A stretch of DNA of 64,000 bases. Origin: Chitinophagaceae bacterium. Lineage in GTDB: Bacteria > Bacteroidota > Bacteroidia > Chitinophagales > Chitinophagaceae. Positions 44,829 through 55,445 of the stretch are shown piece by piece; positions within the stretch are counted from its first letter, which is position 1, and every line of letters begins with the position of its first letter. Under the pieces are notes generated by a model. The model worked only from the letters and a program-made list of their open reading frames with translations. It was not told the origin of the DNA and made no database searches. The position numbers were made by a program, and so were the translations under genes. The stretch spans positions 1 to 64,000 of the forward strand of contig JADJYK010000013.1 of the NCBI GenBank assembly GCA_016719815.1. The letters are read 5' to 3'.

Positions 44829-46057
44829 GATTTCTCTTTTTTGCTTTTACAATAGCGTTAATCACAGATACATATGCAAGGGTAATTCCGGTCGGCACAG
44901 GAAAAACCTTCAGTTCGGTAAAAAAAGCTGTTGAACAGGCAAAGGATTTTGACACTATCAAGGTATACAATGGGACTTACAAAGAGGGAACCATTGCCAT
45001 CACAAAACAGATTACTGTAATAGGCCAAGACAATCCGGTACTGGACGGTGAAAACAAATATGAAATTTTAGTGGTAAGTGGTAAAAACATCACTATCAAA
45101 GGGCTTTACTTCAGAAGTTCGGGCTACTCTTCCATGAATGATTTTGCCTCATTAAAGGTAGTTGATTGTTTAAACGTAACTATTGAAAACAACAGTATAT
45201 TCAATGCTTATTTTGCCATTCATATCTCCAACTCAACAGGGGTCACTATCAGAAATAATAAAATAACCGGCTCACCCAAATCTGAACAACTTACCGGCAA
45301 TGGTATTCACCTTTGGAAATCAGGAAATGCATTGATTGAAAATAATACCGTTTACGGACACCGGGACGGAATTTATTTTGAATTCGTAACCAGCTCACTC
45401 ATACGCAATAACTGGTGTGAAAAAAACATCCGTTATGGCCTGCATTTTATGTTCTCAAATGATGATAGCTACCATAATAACACTTTCAGGGATAACGGTG
45501 CCGGCGTTGCAGTAATGTATTCAAAAAGGGTGGTTATGGAAAAAAACCACTTCGAAAAAAACTGGGGACCATCTGCCTATGGCGTTTTATTGAAAGACAT
45601 AACCGACAGCCGCATGATCGGTAATAAATTTACAAAAAACACAACTGGCATACATATGGAAGGCTCCAGCCGGATGGATATAGAAAAAAATACCTTTAGC
45701 GCAAATGGATGGGCCATAAAAGTGCAGGCCAGCTGCGATGACAATTATTTTCATCATAACAATTTTACTGGTAACAGTTTTGATGTGGGTACAAATGGCA
45801 CAATGGTGCTGAACAAATTTGAAAACAACTACTGGGATAAATACGACGGATACGACATTGATAAAGATGGCACTGGCGATGTTCCCTATCACCCGGTAAG
45901 TATGTACTCGGTAATTACAGAACAGAACCCGAATGCACTAATATTGCTTCGCAGTTTTACAGTTCAGTTACTGGATAAAGCGGAAAAAGCAATACCCAGC
46001 CTTACTCCCGAAAACCTGATTGATACAAAACCAAAAATGAAACCAAACAAATTATGA
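44825..46057 (+). CDS. nosD: nitrous oxide reductase maturation protein NosD
   Basis: A periplasmic right-handed beta-helix protein of 410 residues, needed with NosF and NosY to assemble the CuZ sulfide cluster. A signal peptide (ending about TYA) precedes many short repeats of the pectate-lyase type, such as VTIENNSIF, VTIRNNKIT, ALIENNTVY and SLIRNNWCE. The C-terminal YWDKYDGYDIDKDGTGD is characteristic of NosD. It overlaps nosL by four bases and nosF by four bases, showing tight translational coupling. The frame is intact. Confidence 0.95.
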   Translation: MRFLFFAFTIALITDTYARVIPVGTGKTFSSVKKAVEQAKDFDTIKVYNGTYKEGTIAITKQITVIGQDNPVLDGENKYEILVVSGKNITIKGLYFRSSGYSSMNDFASLKVVDCLNVTIENNSIFNAYFAIHISNSTGVTIRNNKITGSPKSEQLTGNGIHLWKSGNALIENNTVYGHRDGIYFEFVTSSLIRNNWCEKNIRYGLHFMFSNDDSYHNNTFRDNGAGVAVMYSKRVVMEKNHFEKNWGPSAYGVLLKDITDSRMIGNKFTKNTTGIHMEGSSRMDIEKNTFSANGWAIKVQASCDDNYFHHNNFTGNSFDVGTNGTMVLNKFENNYWDKYDGYDIDKDGTGDVPYHPVSMYSVITEQNPNALILLRSFTVQLLDKAEKAIPSLTPENLIDTKPKMKPNKL

Positions 46058-46821
46058 TTCGTATTGAAAACATAAGTAAACGTTTTCGGAAACTACAGGT
46101 GCTGGATTCAATAAATGCCACATTTTCCAGTGGTGAAGTAATATCACTTATCGGCCCGAATGGCTCTGGAAAAACAACACTTATCAAATCCATACTGGGA
46201 ATGGTGCGGCCGGACAGCGGAAAAATAATTGTCGACAACACCCCTATAAATGGCGATCCTTCTTACAGAGAAAAAATTGGTTACATGCCGCAAATAGGAC
46301 GCTACCCCGATAATATGAGGATAGGTCAGCTATTTAAAATGCTTCGCAACATCAGAAATGTCTCTGAATCAAAAACAGATAATGATTTGATTGTCAGTTT
46401 TGAATTAGAAAAAATTGCTGAAAAACCAATGCGTACACTTAGCGGTGGCACAAGGCAAAAAGTAAGTGCCGCTATAGCATTTCTATTCAATCCGCCAATA
46501 TTAATTCTGGATGAACCTACAGCAGGTCTTGACCCCTTATCATCAGAAATACTGAAAGAAAAGATTATTCAAGAAAAGCAAAAAAATAAGCTAATCCTTA
46601 TAACATCTCATATCCTGAGCGACCTTGACGAAATAACCACACACATAATGTATTTGCAGGAAGGCAGGATGCTTTTCTTCAAAGACATTGAACTGTTAAA
46701 AGAAGAAACAGGTGAGTTGCGGTTAGGCAAAGCAATTGCCAGGGTAATGAAAGGAGAAAACTTCGGTAATGAGTGGATTGACCGGATGTTTGATATAACA
46801 ACTGAAAAGAACAAAAGCTAA
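46054..46821 (+). CDS. nosF: NosF ABC transporter ATP-binding protein
   Basis: The ATPase of the NosFY transporter that supplies sulfur for CuZ assembly. Walker A is GPNGSGKTT, the Q-loop is near GYMPQIGRYPDNM, the signature is LSGGTRQK and Walker B is ILILDEPTAGLDP. Length is 255 residues and the frame is intact. It starts inside the nosD stop codon and is followed 10 bases later by nosY. Confidence 0.9.
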   Translation: MIRIENISKRFRKLQVLDSINATFSSGEVISLIGPNGSGKTTLIKSILGMVRPDSGKIIVDNTPINGDPSYREKIGYMPQIGRYPDNMRIGQLFKMLRNIRNVSESKTDNDLIVSFELEKIAEKPMRTLSGGTRQKVSAAIAFLFNPPILILDEPTAGLDPLSSEILKEKIIQEKQKNKLILITSHILSDLDEITTHIMYLQEGRMLFFKDIELLKEETGELRLGKAIARVMKGENFGNEWIDRMFDITTEKNKS

Positions 46822-46831
46822 ATAACAACAG

Positions 46832-47599
46832 ATGATGAAACTGTCAAAATATGTGCTGTACGATATTCTGAAAAACAAGATTATTATTGCCTATACACTG
46901 TTTCTGTTCATCGTATCATTGAGTATGTTTCAGATGGAAGATAACAGCAGCAAAGCAATGCTTAGCTTACTAAATATTGTTCTGATTGTGCTGCCGCTGG
47001 TAAGCCTGATTTTCACCACTATTCACTATTACAATTCGTATGAGTTCATTGAGCTGATGTCCTCGCAACCGATGAGCCGCACAAAAATCATCCTAAGTGA
47101 ATATGCCGGTGTAAGCATTTCGTTACTCAGCGCATTTTGGGTGGGAGTGGGTTTACCTGTTTTACTTTTTGCTGCAGACGATACCGGCTTTGCTCTATTA
47201 TTTTCAGGAACGTGTCTCTCATTAGTTTTTACTTCCATTGCTTTTTTTGCATCAGTATTAGCCAGAGACAAAGCAAGAGGTATTGGCCTTTGCCTTTTAT
47301 TATGGTTTTATTTTGCACTTATCTATGATGGTATTGTACTGCTGATTCTTTTCACTTTTAGTGATTACCCGCTGGAAAAACTGACATTATTACTTACCGC
47401 TCTTAACCCTATTGACCTTGGCCGCATTTTCATCATGCTAAAAATGGACATCAGTGCCCTCATGGGTTATACAGGTGCTTTGTATAAAGATTTCTTTGGC
47501 AGCAGTACAGGTGTTCTTTTCACAACCGGCATTATGCTCATTTGGATTACACTGCCGCTTTGGCTGGCGGAAAGAAGATTTAAAAAGAAGGATTTATAA
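46832..47599 (+). CDS. nosY: NosY ABC transporter permease
   Basis: The membrane partner of NosF, 255 residues with six predicted TM segments (first around 15-32, last around 228-246). The FIELMSSQPMSRTKIILSEY stretch between TM2 and TM3 and the LNPIDLGRIF motif resemble the NosY/ABC-2 permease family. ATG 46835 is an alternative start three bases later. It is the last gene of the cluster; no clear terminator was seen before the cco cluster. Confidence 0.85.
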   Translation: MMKLSKYVLYDILKNKIIIAYTLFLFIVSLSMFQMEDNSSKAMLSLLNIVLIVLPLVSLIFTTIHYYNSYEFIELMSSQPMSRTKIILSEYAGVSISLLSAFWVGVGLPVLLFAADDTGFALLFSGTCLSLVFTSIAFFASVLARDKARGIGLCLLLWFYFALIYDGIVLLILFTFSDYPLEKLTLLLTALNPIDLGRIFIMLKMDISALMGYTGALYKDFFGSSTGVLFTTGIMLIWITLPLWLAERRFKKKDL

Positions 47600-47635
47600 A
47601 TATTATTGACCAGAAAAATCATTTCGTAACCCCGT

Positions 47636-47649
47636 TTGATAAAAATCAG
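47636..47649 (+). promoter_or_regulatory. FNR-like box TTGATAAAAATCAG upstream of ccoI
   Basis: It matches TTGAT-N4-ATCAA at all but the last base. It lies 73 bases before the ccoI start; the nearest -7-like sequence is GAACTTTG at 47680-47687. The 12-base core TGATAAAAATCA is identical to that at 35590. Confidence 0.6.
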
Positions 47650-47721
47650 GCAGGGTTTTGAATTTTCTCACCTGCCCCCGAACTTTGCGAATCTATCATT
47701 GCGCTTAATTACGGGAACATT

Positions 47722-50118
47722 ATGCCAACAATTCAGCCAGTTACTGACAACAAAACGCTTTGCTACCACTGCGGCGAGCCTTGCCCCAACGAGAAAATAC
47801 ATATTGCGGAAAAGAAGTTTTGCTGTGAAGGTTGTAAAATGGTGTATCAGATTCTGAATGAAAACTCCCTTTGCGATTATTATTCCCTGAATGAAAACCC
47901 CGGTATTAATCAGCGTATTGTCGTTCGAAAAGACAAGTTTGCTCTTTTGGACGATGAAAAAATAAAGACACAGCTTATTAGTTTTAAAGATGACACCCAA
48001 ATCCATATAACCTTTTACCTGCCACAAATGCATTGCAGCAGCTGCCTGTACCTGCTAGAAAACCTGCACAGGGTAAACCCGGGAGTGGTATCAAGCAAAG
48101 TTAATTTTGCCAGAAAAGAAGTAGACATTGTGCTGCTTACCAAAGAAACCAGCCTGCGAAAAGTGGCCGAAACTCTTACCAGCATCGGCTACGAACCATA
48201 CATCAGTCTGAATGACCTGAAAGAAAAAAGGCCTGCTATTGATAAGAGCATGGTCTATCAGTTGGGTATTGCGGGTTTTTGCTTTGGTAATATCATGCTG
48301 CTCAGCTTTCCGGAATATCTTGGCATTGATGCCAGCGAAGTGGGTTTGCGGGCAGTTTTCAGGTGGCTCAACTTTGTTTTAGCTATTCCTGTATTGCTCT
48401 ATTCCGCATTACCTTTCTACGAATCGTCGTGGAAAAGTATAAAACATAAGTTTCTAAATATTGATGCCCCCATCGCATTGGCTATTATCATCACTTTTGT
48501 TCGTAGTGCAATTGAAGTTATCAACGGAACGGGCGGCGGTTATTTCGACTCTATGACCGGCATTGTGTTCTTTATGCTGATTGGCAGGATTATTCAGGAC
48601 AAAACCTACAGACAGTTATCTTTTGAAAGAGATTATACTTCCTATTTTCCCATTGCCATATCCGTTTTAAAAGATAGTAAGGAAATTCCTACAACTCTGC
48701 CAGAAATTAAAACCGGGGACACACTACTCATTCACAACGAAGAACTGATACCTGCCGATGGAATTCTTACAAAAGGTAAAGCTTTTATTGATTACAGTTT
48801 CGTTACCGGCGAATCTATTCCTGTGTTAAAGGAAATGGGCGAACTGGTTTACGCCGGTGGTAAACAAACTGAAGGCAATATAGAAATTCTGGTAGTAAAG
48901 AAGTTACCCAAAGCTATCTTACCAAATTATGGAACAGAGATGAATTTAAAGAGCAGGAGAAAAATCAATTTCATTCGTCCACCTGCTGAGCCGGTATTTC
49001 ACTTATATTGTTTTACTATTGCTGCCACTACAGCCGTTTACTGGCAGATAAATGATCCTTCGAAACTTTGGCCCGCCATAACATCGATTTTTATTATTAC
49101 CTGCCCATGTGCCTTGCTGCTGTCTAACACATTTACCAACGGAAATATCCTCAGGATTTTGGGCAAAAACCGTTTCTATCTGCGCAGCGCCCAAACTATT
49201 GAAGATATTGCCAGGATAACCCATGTAGTTTTTGACAAAACAGGAACCCTAACTTCTGCCAATCAGCAAAACATTTTTTATGAAGGCGATGGGCTGACAG
49301 AGCAGGAGCTTAACCAGGTTGCTTCAATTGCATCCCATTCTTCTCATCCACTAAGCAGGGCCTTATCAAAACATCTTGGTTATGGAAAAGACGAAGAAGT
49401 GTCACAATTCCATGAAAACACCGGAAGAGGCGTACAGGGAATTACAGACGATGGAACTTTCTTAAAATTGGGTTCAGCAGAATTTGTAACAGAACAAAAG
49501 TCTAACACCAGCGGAACTAATGTATATATCAGCATGAATGATAAAGTAAAGGGAAGGTTTGTTTTCAGTAATCAATACCGGGAAAATGTAGAGCCGCTTT
49601 TACATTCGCTCAAAAGACACTATAACGTATCAGTCCTGTCAGGTGATAATGATGCTGAGAGGGAAAACCTGAAAAAATTGGTTGGCGAAAAATCTGAACT
49701 GCTTTTCAATCAAAAACCAGAAGATAAACTACAGTATATAAAAGACTTACAGATTAGAGGCGAATCTGTAATGATGATTGGTGATGGTTTGAATGATGCA
49801 GGTGCCTTAAAGCAAAGCAATGTAGGTATTGCCATTTCTGAACAGACCAATAACTTCACCCCTTCCAGTGATGCCATTATTGAGGCAAAACAACTGCCCC
49901 GGCTAACCCGGTTTATCAGGCTATGTATTGCAAACCGCAAAATTATTATAGCCAGCTTTGTTTTGTCAATAGTGTATAATATTATAGGGCTTTACTTTGC
50001 AGTTCAGGGCACACTATCGCCGGTAATCGCTGCTATTCTGATGCCTTCCAGCTCATTAAGCATTCTACTTTTAACTTTTGGAAGCAGCAGTTTACTGTCC
50101 AAAAACATGAAAATGTGA
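47722..50118 (+). CDS. ccoI: copper-translocating P-type ATPase of the cbb3 cluster (internal frame errors)
   Basis: CcoI/FixI supplies copper for cbb3 assembly. In order: a Cys-rich N-terminal metal domain (CYHCGEPC, CCEGCKMVYQ), a heavy-metal domain with MHCSSC, the actuator motif TGES, the CPC ion-binding motif in ITCPCALLLS, the phosphorylation site DKTGTLT and the hinge GDGLNDAGAL. Length is 798 residues. The frame is open throughout, but about 40 residues (DNA 48897-49014) are read out of frame: missing bases at 48897-48899, about 48984 and 49011-49014 cancel each other. Corrected, the segment reads EVTQSYLTKLWNRDEF and onward. Confidence 0.9.
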   Translation: MPTIQPVTDNKTLCYHCGEPCPNEKIHIAEKKFCCEGCKMVYQILNENSLCDYYSLNENPGINQRIVVRKDKFALLDDEKIKTQLISFKDDTQIHITFYLPQMHCSSCLYLLENLHRVNPGVVSSKVNFARKEVDIVLLTKETSLRKVAETLTSIGYEPYISLNDLKEKRPAIDKSMVYQLGIAGFCFGNIMLLSFPEYLGIDASEVGLRAVFRWLNFVLAIPVLLYSALPFYESSWKSIKHKFLNIDAPIALAIIITFVRSAIEVINGTGGGYFDSMTGIVFFMLIGRIIQDKTYRQLSFERDYTSYFPIAISVLKDSKEIPTTLPEIKTGDTLLIHNEELIPADGILTKGKAFIDYSFVTGESIPVLKEMGELVYAGGKQTEGNIEILVVKKLPKAILPNYGTEMNLKSRRKINFIRPPAEPVFHLYCFTIAATTAVYWQINDPSKLWPAITSIFIITCPCALLLSNTFTNGNILRILGKNRFYLRSAQTIEDIARITHVVFDKTGTLTSANQQNIFYEGDGLTEQELNQVASIASHSSHPLSRALSKHLGYGKDEEVSQFHENTGRGVQGITDDGTFLKLGSAEFVTEQKSNTSGTNVYISMNDKVKGRFVFSNQYRENVEPLLHSLKRHYNVSVLSGDNDAERENLKKLVGEKSELLFNQKPEDKLQYIKDLQIRGESVMMIGDGLNDAGALKQSNVGIAISEQTNNFTPSSDAIIEAKQLPRLTRFIRLCIANRKIIIASFVLSIVYNIIGLYFAVQGTLSPVIAAILMPSSSLSILLLTFGSSSLLSKNMKM

Positions 50119-50232
50119 CTAATTTTTTAGATATTTTTACGCAAGCATGACAAAAATCAGTTCTGTTGTTGATATTCATTACCTGTCTCCGGAACCTCCG
50201 AAAATACTTTTACACGGTTCAAAAAACCAGGC

Positions 50233-50400
50233 ATGAGTGTAATTCTAATACTGTTGATTGCCAGTATCAGCGTTGCAGGAATTTTCCTGTTCGCATTCTT
50301 ATGGGGTACAAAAACCGGTCAGTTTGAAGATGATATTTCCCCTGCTTCCCGTATTCTTTTTGACGACAAACCTGCTCAACCAAAACCAAATAATAAATAA
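50233..50400 (+). CDS. ccoS: cbb3 oxidase assembly protein CcoS
   Basis: A 55-residue protein: MSVILILLIASISVAGIFLF forms the single TM segment, followed by AFLWGTKTGQFEDDISPASR and a short polar tail, the standard CcoS pattern (WxxxxGQFDD). It is needed for cofactor insertion into CcoN. It lies 15 bases before ccoNO and 115 bases after ccoI. Confidence 0.9.
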   Translation: MSVILILLIASISVAGIFLFAFLWGTKTGQFEDDISPASRILFDDKPAQPKPNNK

Positions 50401-50415
50401 AAATCAAACCAGCGT

Positions 50416-52546
50416 ATGCAAGTAGAAAAGTTTTATTACGACAATAAGATAGTTAAGGCTTTTGGAATAGCCACAATTATCTTTGGAATTGTTGGTATGC
50501 TGGCAGGGTTATGGGCTGCTATCCAGATTTATTATCCGGCTATCAGTTTAAACCTTGCACCTACCACATTTGGAAGGCTCCGTCCGCTGCACACTAATGC
50601 AATCATTTTTGCTTTTGTGGGCAATGCATCCTTTGCAGGTATCTATTACTCCCTGCAGCGTTTATTAAAAGCCAGGATGTTCAGTGACAAACTAAGCTGG
50701 ATTCACTTCTGGGGCTGGCAGTTAATCATCGCCGCTGCTGCTATTACTCTTCTTCTAGGTATTACTACCGGTAAGGAATATGCCGAACTGGAATGGCCAA
50801 TTGATATCGCTATTACCCTTGTATGGGTCATCTTCGGTATCAATATGTTTGGAACCATTATTAAGAGAAGGGAAAAGCATCTTTATGTAGCTATCTGGTT
50901 TTACATTGCCACATGGGTTACGGTTGCCATGCTGCATATTGTTAACTCTATTGAGATTCCGGTTTCATTTCTAAAAAGCTATAGCTGGTATGCAGGTGTG
51001 CAGGATGCGCTGGTACAATGGTGGTATGGGCACAATGCCGTGGCATTCTTTCTTACTACGCCGGTATTGGGTTTGATGTATTACTTTCTGCCCAAAGCTG
51101 CTAATCGTCCGGTTTATTCATACAGGCTTTCAATTATTCACTTCTGGGCTTTGATATTCATTTATATCTGGGCGGGTCCTCACCATCTGTTATATACCGC
51201 ATTACCCGACTGGGCACAATCACTCGGAACCGTATTCTCTATTATGCTCATTGCTCCAAGCTGGGGTGGTATGCTGAATGGTTTGTTTACACTCCGTGGC
51301 GCCTGGGATAAAGTAAGAGAAGACCCCGTTCTGAAATTTATGGTAGTTGCTGTTACCTGCTACGGTATGAGTACCCTTGAAGGTCCGTTACTGAGCTTGA
51401 AGAATGAAAATGCCATCTCACACTTTAGTGACTGGACGATTGCCCACGTACACATCGGTGGCCTTGGATGGAATGGCTTTATTGCATTTGCCATCCTTTA
51501 CTATATGATTCCAAAAAATGTGGGGCACTAACCTGTATTCTAAAAAATTGGCTACCAATCATTTTTGGCTGGGTACAATTGGTATTATACTTTATGCCGT
51601 TCCATTGTACTGGGCAGGTTTTGAACAAAGCATCATGTGGAAGCAGTTTAATCCGGAAGGAACATTGAAGTTCGAATTTATGCAAACTGTTACCAATATT
51701 ATTCCCATGTACATTGCCAGAAGTATTGGTGGTGCTTTATATTTAACTGGTGCATTAATGATGGTTTATAACATCTGGAAAACCATTGCACAGGGTAAAT
51801 TTATTGCTAACGAAGAAGCAGAAGCTGCACCGTTGGTTAAAGACGCTCATCATGGTAAAGAATACTGGCACAGAATTATTGAGAGGAAACCGGTTACCAT
51901 GCTTGTTCTCAGTTTAATTCTTGTTGCAATTGGAGGTTTGGTGCAAATCATCCCGACATTTCTCGTAAAATCTAACGTACCTACCATTGCCAGCGTAAAA
52001 CCATATACACCACTTGAACTGCAGGGAAGAGACATTTATGTTCGTGAAGGCTGCTATGTATGCCACTCGCAAATGGTTCGTCCTTTCCGTGATGAGGTAA
52101 AACGCTATGGTGAATATTCTAAAGCCGGTGAATTTGTTTATGACCATCCTTTCCAGTGGGGAAGTAAACGTACAGGTCCAGATTTGGCAAGAGAAGGTGG
52201 TGTAAGACCCGATTCATGGCACTTTAACCACATGTACGACCCAAGGTCAACCTCTCCGGGTTCAATTATGCCAAGATATATCTGGCTTTTCAAAAGGACA
52301 CTTGATATAAGTTCTACTCCTGCCAAGATAAGGGCAATGAGAACCCTGGGTGTTCCTTATGAGAAAGGATATGACCAGACAGCGAATGCAGACCTGGCTA
52401 CTCAAGCACAATCAATTGCTGATAACCTGAAGAAAGATAAGATTGAAATTGCTGCCGACAGGGAGATTATCGCTTTGATTGCATACCTGCAGCGCCTTGG
52501 CCGTGACATTAAAAATGAGCCCAAACCTATCGCTGAAATCAAGTAA
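50416..52546 (+). CDS. ccoNO: fused cbb3 oxidase subunits CcoN-CcoO (frameshifted)
   Basis: The catalytic core of the high-affinity oxygen reductase. The CcoN part has the heme and CuB histidines in RPLHTNAI, WWYGHNAVAFF, AGPHHLLYT and IAHVHIGGLGWN. The CcoO part follows directly and has the heme c motif CYVCH with SQMVRPFRDE. Removing one A from the run 51513-51518 joins YYMIPK to MWGTNLYSKK, so the two subunits form one 709-residue protein, the arrangement I know from Bacteroidota. Without the correction they would overlap as separate genes. Confidence 0.9.
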
Positions 52547-52555
52547 AGACTTAAA

Positions 52556-52738
52556 ATGAAATTTATTCATTATTTAGAAAAAGTAAGTGGCGTAAGCATT
52601 CTCGGACTTGTGTCTTTGCTTATCTTTTTCCTGTTTTTTGTGGTAATGCTCACATGGGTGTTCAAAACAAAAAAAAGTGATTTTGATGAAGCAAGCAGAA
52701 TTCCGTTAGACAATAACCAGAATTCAACTAACCAGTAA
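52556..52738 (+). CDS. ccoQ: CcoQ/FixQ-like small subunit
   Basis: A 60-residue single-TM protein (TM about 12-36, LGLVSLLIFFLFFVVML) with a polar C-terminal tail (KTKKSDFDEASRIPLDN) typical of CcoQ, which stabilises the cbb3 complex. It lies between ccoNO and ccoP, 9 and 11 bases away, in the canonical order. Identification rests on position and topology as well as sequence. Confidence 0.8.
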   Translation: MKFIHYLEKVSGVSILGLVSLLIFFLFFVVMLTWVFKTKKSDFDEASRIPLDNNQNSTNQ

Positions 52739-52749
52739 TGTTTTAAAAT

Positions 52750-53970
52750 ATGCAAAACAACAAATCAAAATATGTAAAGGGGTTATTGGCAGCCACGTTA
52801 ATGCTGGGTGTGCAGCCTGTATGGGCGGCAGGCCCTCCAACCCCATCACTTTTCAGTAATCCCATGGCAGTAATCCTTATTATTATCATGGTGCTACTTC
52901 TCGTAATAATTGGAGTGCTGGCAAGAATGGTGACAGGAGCTGCCGAACTTAAAATGAAAAAGAAAAAATTAAACCCTGCAGCAGCAAGCGCTGTTATACT
53001 TTTTTTAATGCTTAGCCCCTCCTTGCTTTTTGCACAGGACGCAGGTACTGCCGACCCTGTTGCTGAAGCTGCCGCACAATCGAAAACAATAGCAGGAATG
53101 AGCCCTGGCACTTTTTATATTATGATTGCTGTATTGTTTATTGAATTGCTCATTATTATTGCTTTGTTACTGAGTGTTAAATCACTGCTAAGAAAAGAAA
53201 AAAACAGGGTGCTGGCAACCACAGGTGAAGGTTATGCAGCAGATTTGGCTGAGGCTGTTGCCGCAGAAAAAGACAAACTTAGCTGGTGGGATAAATTTAA
53301 TAGTCTGCGCCCCTCCAGCGAGGAAGCAGATCTGGATCTGGGTCACGATTATGACGGCATTCGTGAACTGAATAATCGCTTGCCCGGTTGGTGGCTGTAT
53401 GGGTTTTATGGTTGCATCATTTTTGCTGGCATCTATTTATGGAGATACCACGTATCACACACAGCCCCGTTAAGTAAACAGGAATACGAAATATCCGTAG
53501 CAAAAGCCGAAGCAAAAGTGCAGGAATATCTTAAAATGAAAGGGGATGTTATTGATGAAAATAATGTCACCTATCTAAGCACTTCGGCAGACTTAGATGC
53601 TGGTAAAGCTATATTTGAAAAACCCGGTTTCTGCAGTACTTGCCACGGTACAGACGGCAGTGGTCTTGTAAATGGTGCCCCAGGTATTGGCCCCAACCTG
53701 ACTGATAATTTCTGGATTAATGGCGATGGAACGATTAAGACTGTTTTCGCTGTTGTAAAAAATGGCGGACGCTCTGGTAAAGGTATGCAGGCATGGAGCA
53801 GCAACCTTACAGCCAAAGAAATGGCACAGGTCTCAAGCTATGTTAAATCTTTGGCAACCAAAAAACCTTCAAAAGGAAAAGATCCTGAACCAGAGGCAAA
53901 AGAATATAAGCAGGATACTGCACCTGCAACTGATAGCGTAAAAGCAGTAACAGATAGTTTGAAGAAATAA
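52750..53970 (+). CDS. ccoP: cbb3 oxidase cytochrome c subunit CcoP
   Basis: A membrane-bound cytochrome c of 406 residues. Four hydrophobic segments are visible (about 9-26, 38-60, 76-95 and 121-143), then the canonical CcoP element LPGWWLYGFYGCIIF and one heme-binding CSTCH near residue 297, with an axial Met probably in GKGMQAWS. Only one CXXCH is present, whereas proteobacterial CcoP has two. The C-terminal tail is low-complexity (Lys, Asp, Ala, Thr). The extra N-terminal segments look like an added domain. The frame is intact. Confidence 0.85.
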   Translation: MQNNKSKYVKGLLAATLMLGVQPVWAAGPPTPSLFSNPMAVILIIIMVLLLVIIGVLARMVTGAAELKMKKKKLNPAAASAVILFLMLSPSLLFAQDAGTADPVAEAAAQSKTIAGMSPGTFYIMIAVLFIELLIIIALLLSVKSLLRKEKNRVLATTGEGYAADLAEAVAAEKDKLSWWDKFNSLRPSSEEADLDLGHDYDGIRELNNRLPGWWLYGFYGCIIFAGIYLWRYHVSHTAPLSKQEYEISVAKAEAKVQEYLKMKGDVIDENNVTYLSTSADLDAGKAIFEKPGFCSTCHGTDGSGLVNGAPGIGPNLTDNFWINGDGTIKTVFAVVKNGGRSGKGMQAWSSNLTAKEMAQVSSYVKSLATKKPSKGKDPEPEAKEYKQDTAPATDSVKAVTDSLKK

Positions 53971-53984
53971 TTATACAGGTTTTT

Positions 53985-55426
53985 ATGAGCGAAGAAATCC
54001 GGAACGTTGACCACACCGAAGAAACAACAGAATCGTTCAGAGACAGAATAGCAACAGTAGATGAGAAAGTAAAAAGAAATTGGGTATATGCACATAAGCC
54101 CAAAGGACGATTCTACAACATTCGGTCGGTAGTTAGCTGGGGATTCTTCGCTCTCTTTTTTATCCTGCCTTTTATAAAAATAAATGGCAGGCCATTGTTC
54201 CTGTTCAATATCCCTGAAGCCAAGTTTATCATTTTTGGAAAAATTTTCTGGCCACAGGATTTTGTAATCTTCGGCCTTACGATGGTTATTTTCATCGTAT
54301 TTATTGTATTATTTACTGCAGCTTTTGGCCGCCTGTTTTGCGGTTGGGTATGCCCGCAAACCATTTTCATGGAAATGCTCTTCCGCAAAGTGGAATACCT
54401 GATTGAAGGTGATGCCCCCAAACAAAAAATTCTGAACAACGGACCATGGACAACATCAAAAACTACAAAAAAAATAATTAAGCATGTAGTTTTTTACCTG
54501 CTGTCATTCATAATTGCCAATTTCTTCCTTTCCTATATTATAGGGATGGATGAACTGAAAAAAATTATCACAGAACCTGTTAGCCAGCATGTCGTAGGAT
54601 TTGTTACAATTCTTATTTTCTCTTTTGTATTTTATGCTGTTTACGCCTTCTTCCGTGAGCAGGCCTGTACAGTTGTGTGCCCATATGGCCGTCTGCAAAG
54701 TGTTTTGCTTGATCCCAACTCGATGCTTGTTGCATATGATTACAAAAGAGGCGAACCCGTGGAAAATATAAAAAGAACCAAACTGCCGAAGTTGTTACAG
54801 GTGATTGTATTGATTGTTTCCAGTGTGTGAAAGTGTGTCCTACCGGCATAGATATCCGCAATGGTACACAGCTTGAATGTGTGGGCTGTACTGCCTGTAT
54901 TGATGCCTGTAGCCACATGATGGAAGCTATAAATAAACCCAAGGGGCTTATCAGGTATGCATCCGAAAATGGTATTGCCGAAGGCAAACATCTTCAATAT
55001 ACGCTTCGCATGAAGTTTTACACAGTTGTGCTGTTGATATTAGGTACATTGCTCACACTGCTGCTGCTAAGCCGTAAAGATATTGACGGAACCATTATAC
55101 GTACCAAAGGAAACTCCTTATATCAGGAGAGAGGTGCTGACAGCCTGTCTAATCTGTTTAATATCAAAATCATTAATAAGACCATTCATGATATGCCTGT
55201 TACACTTCGCCTTGAAGGTGATGCGGCACGGGCCGGAAAAATTGAACTGGTTGGAACTCCTGAAGTAAATCTCAAAAAAGAAGATCAGGCTTCTGCCTCT
55301 TTCTTTATGATACTCAAAAAGGATTTTGTTAAAGAAACCAAGATTACCGTAAGAGTTGGCTTGTACAGCGGAAACAAGAGAATTACGACCCTAAAGACTA
55401 ACTTTGTAGGGCCTTTTAAGTTTTAA
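53985..55426 (+). CDS. ccoG: CcoG/RdxA/FixG ferredoxin-like copper reductase (frameshifted)
   Basis: A membrane protein with bound [4Fe-4S] clusters that reduces Cu(II) for cbb3 assembly. TM segments lie at about 50-68, 95-115, 165-185 and 205-222; CGWVCPQTIF follows TM2 and ACTVVCPYGRLQ follows TM4. The cluster motifs CIDCFQCVKVCP and CVGCTACIDAC follow, then a last TM and an immunoglobulin-like C-terminal domain. One C is missing from the run 54756-54758; adding it restores EPRGKYKKNQTAEVVTGDC. Length is about 480 residues. It starts 14 bases after ccoP. Confidence 0.9.
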
Positions 55427-55445
55427 TTTATTCTAAAATATCAGT

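Noticed and set aside
51518..52546. ccoO as a separate gene
   Set aside because: One base in an A run joins it in frame to ccoN, and fused CcoNO is the arrangement known from Bacteroidota.
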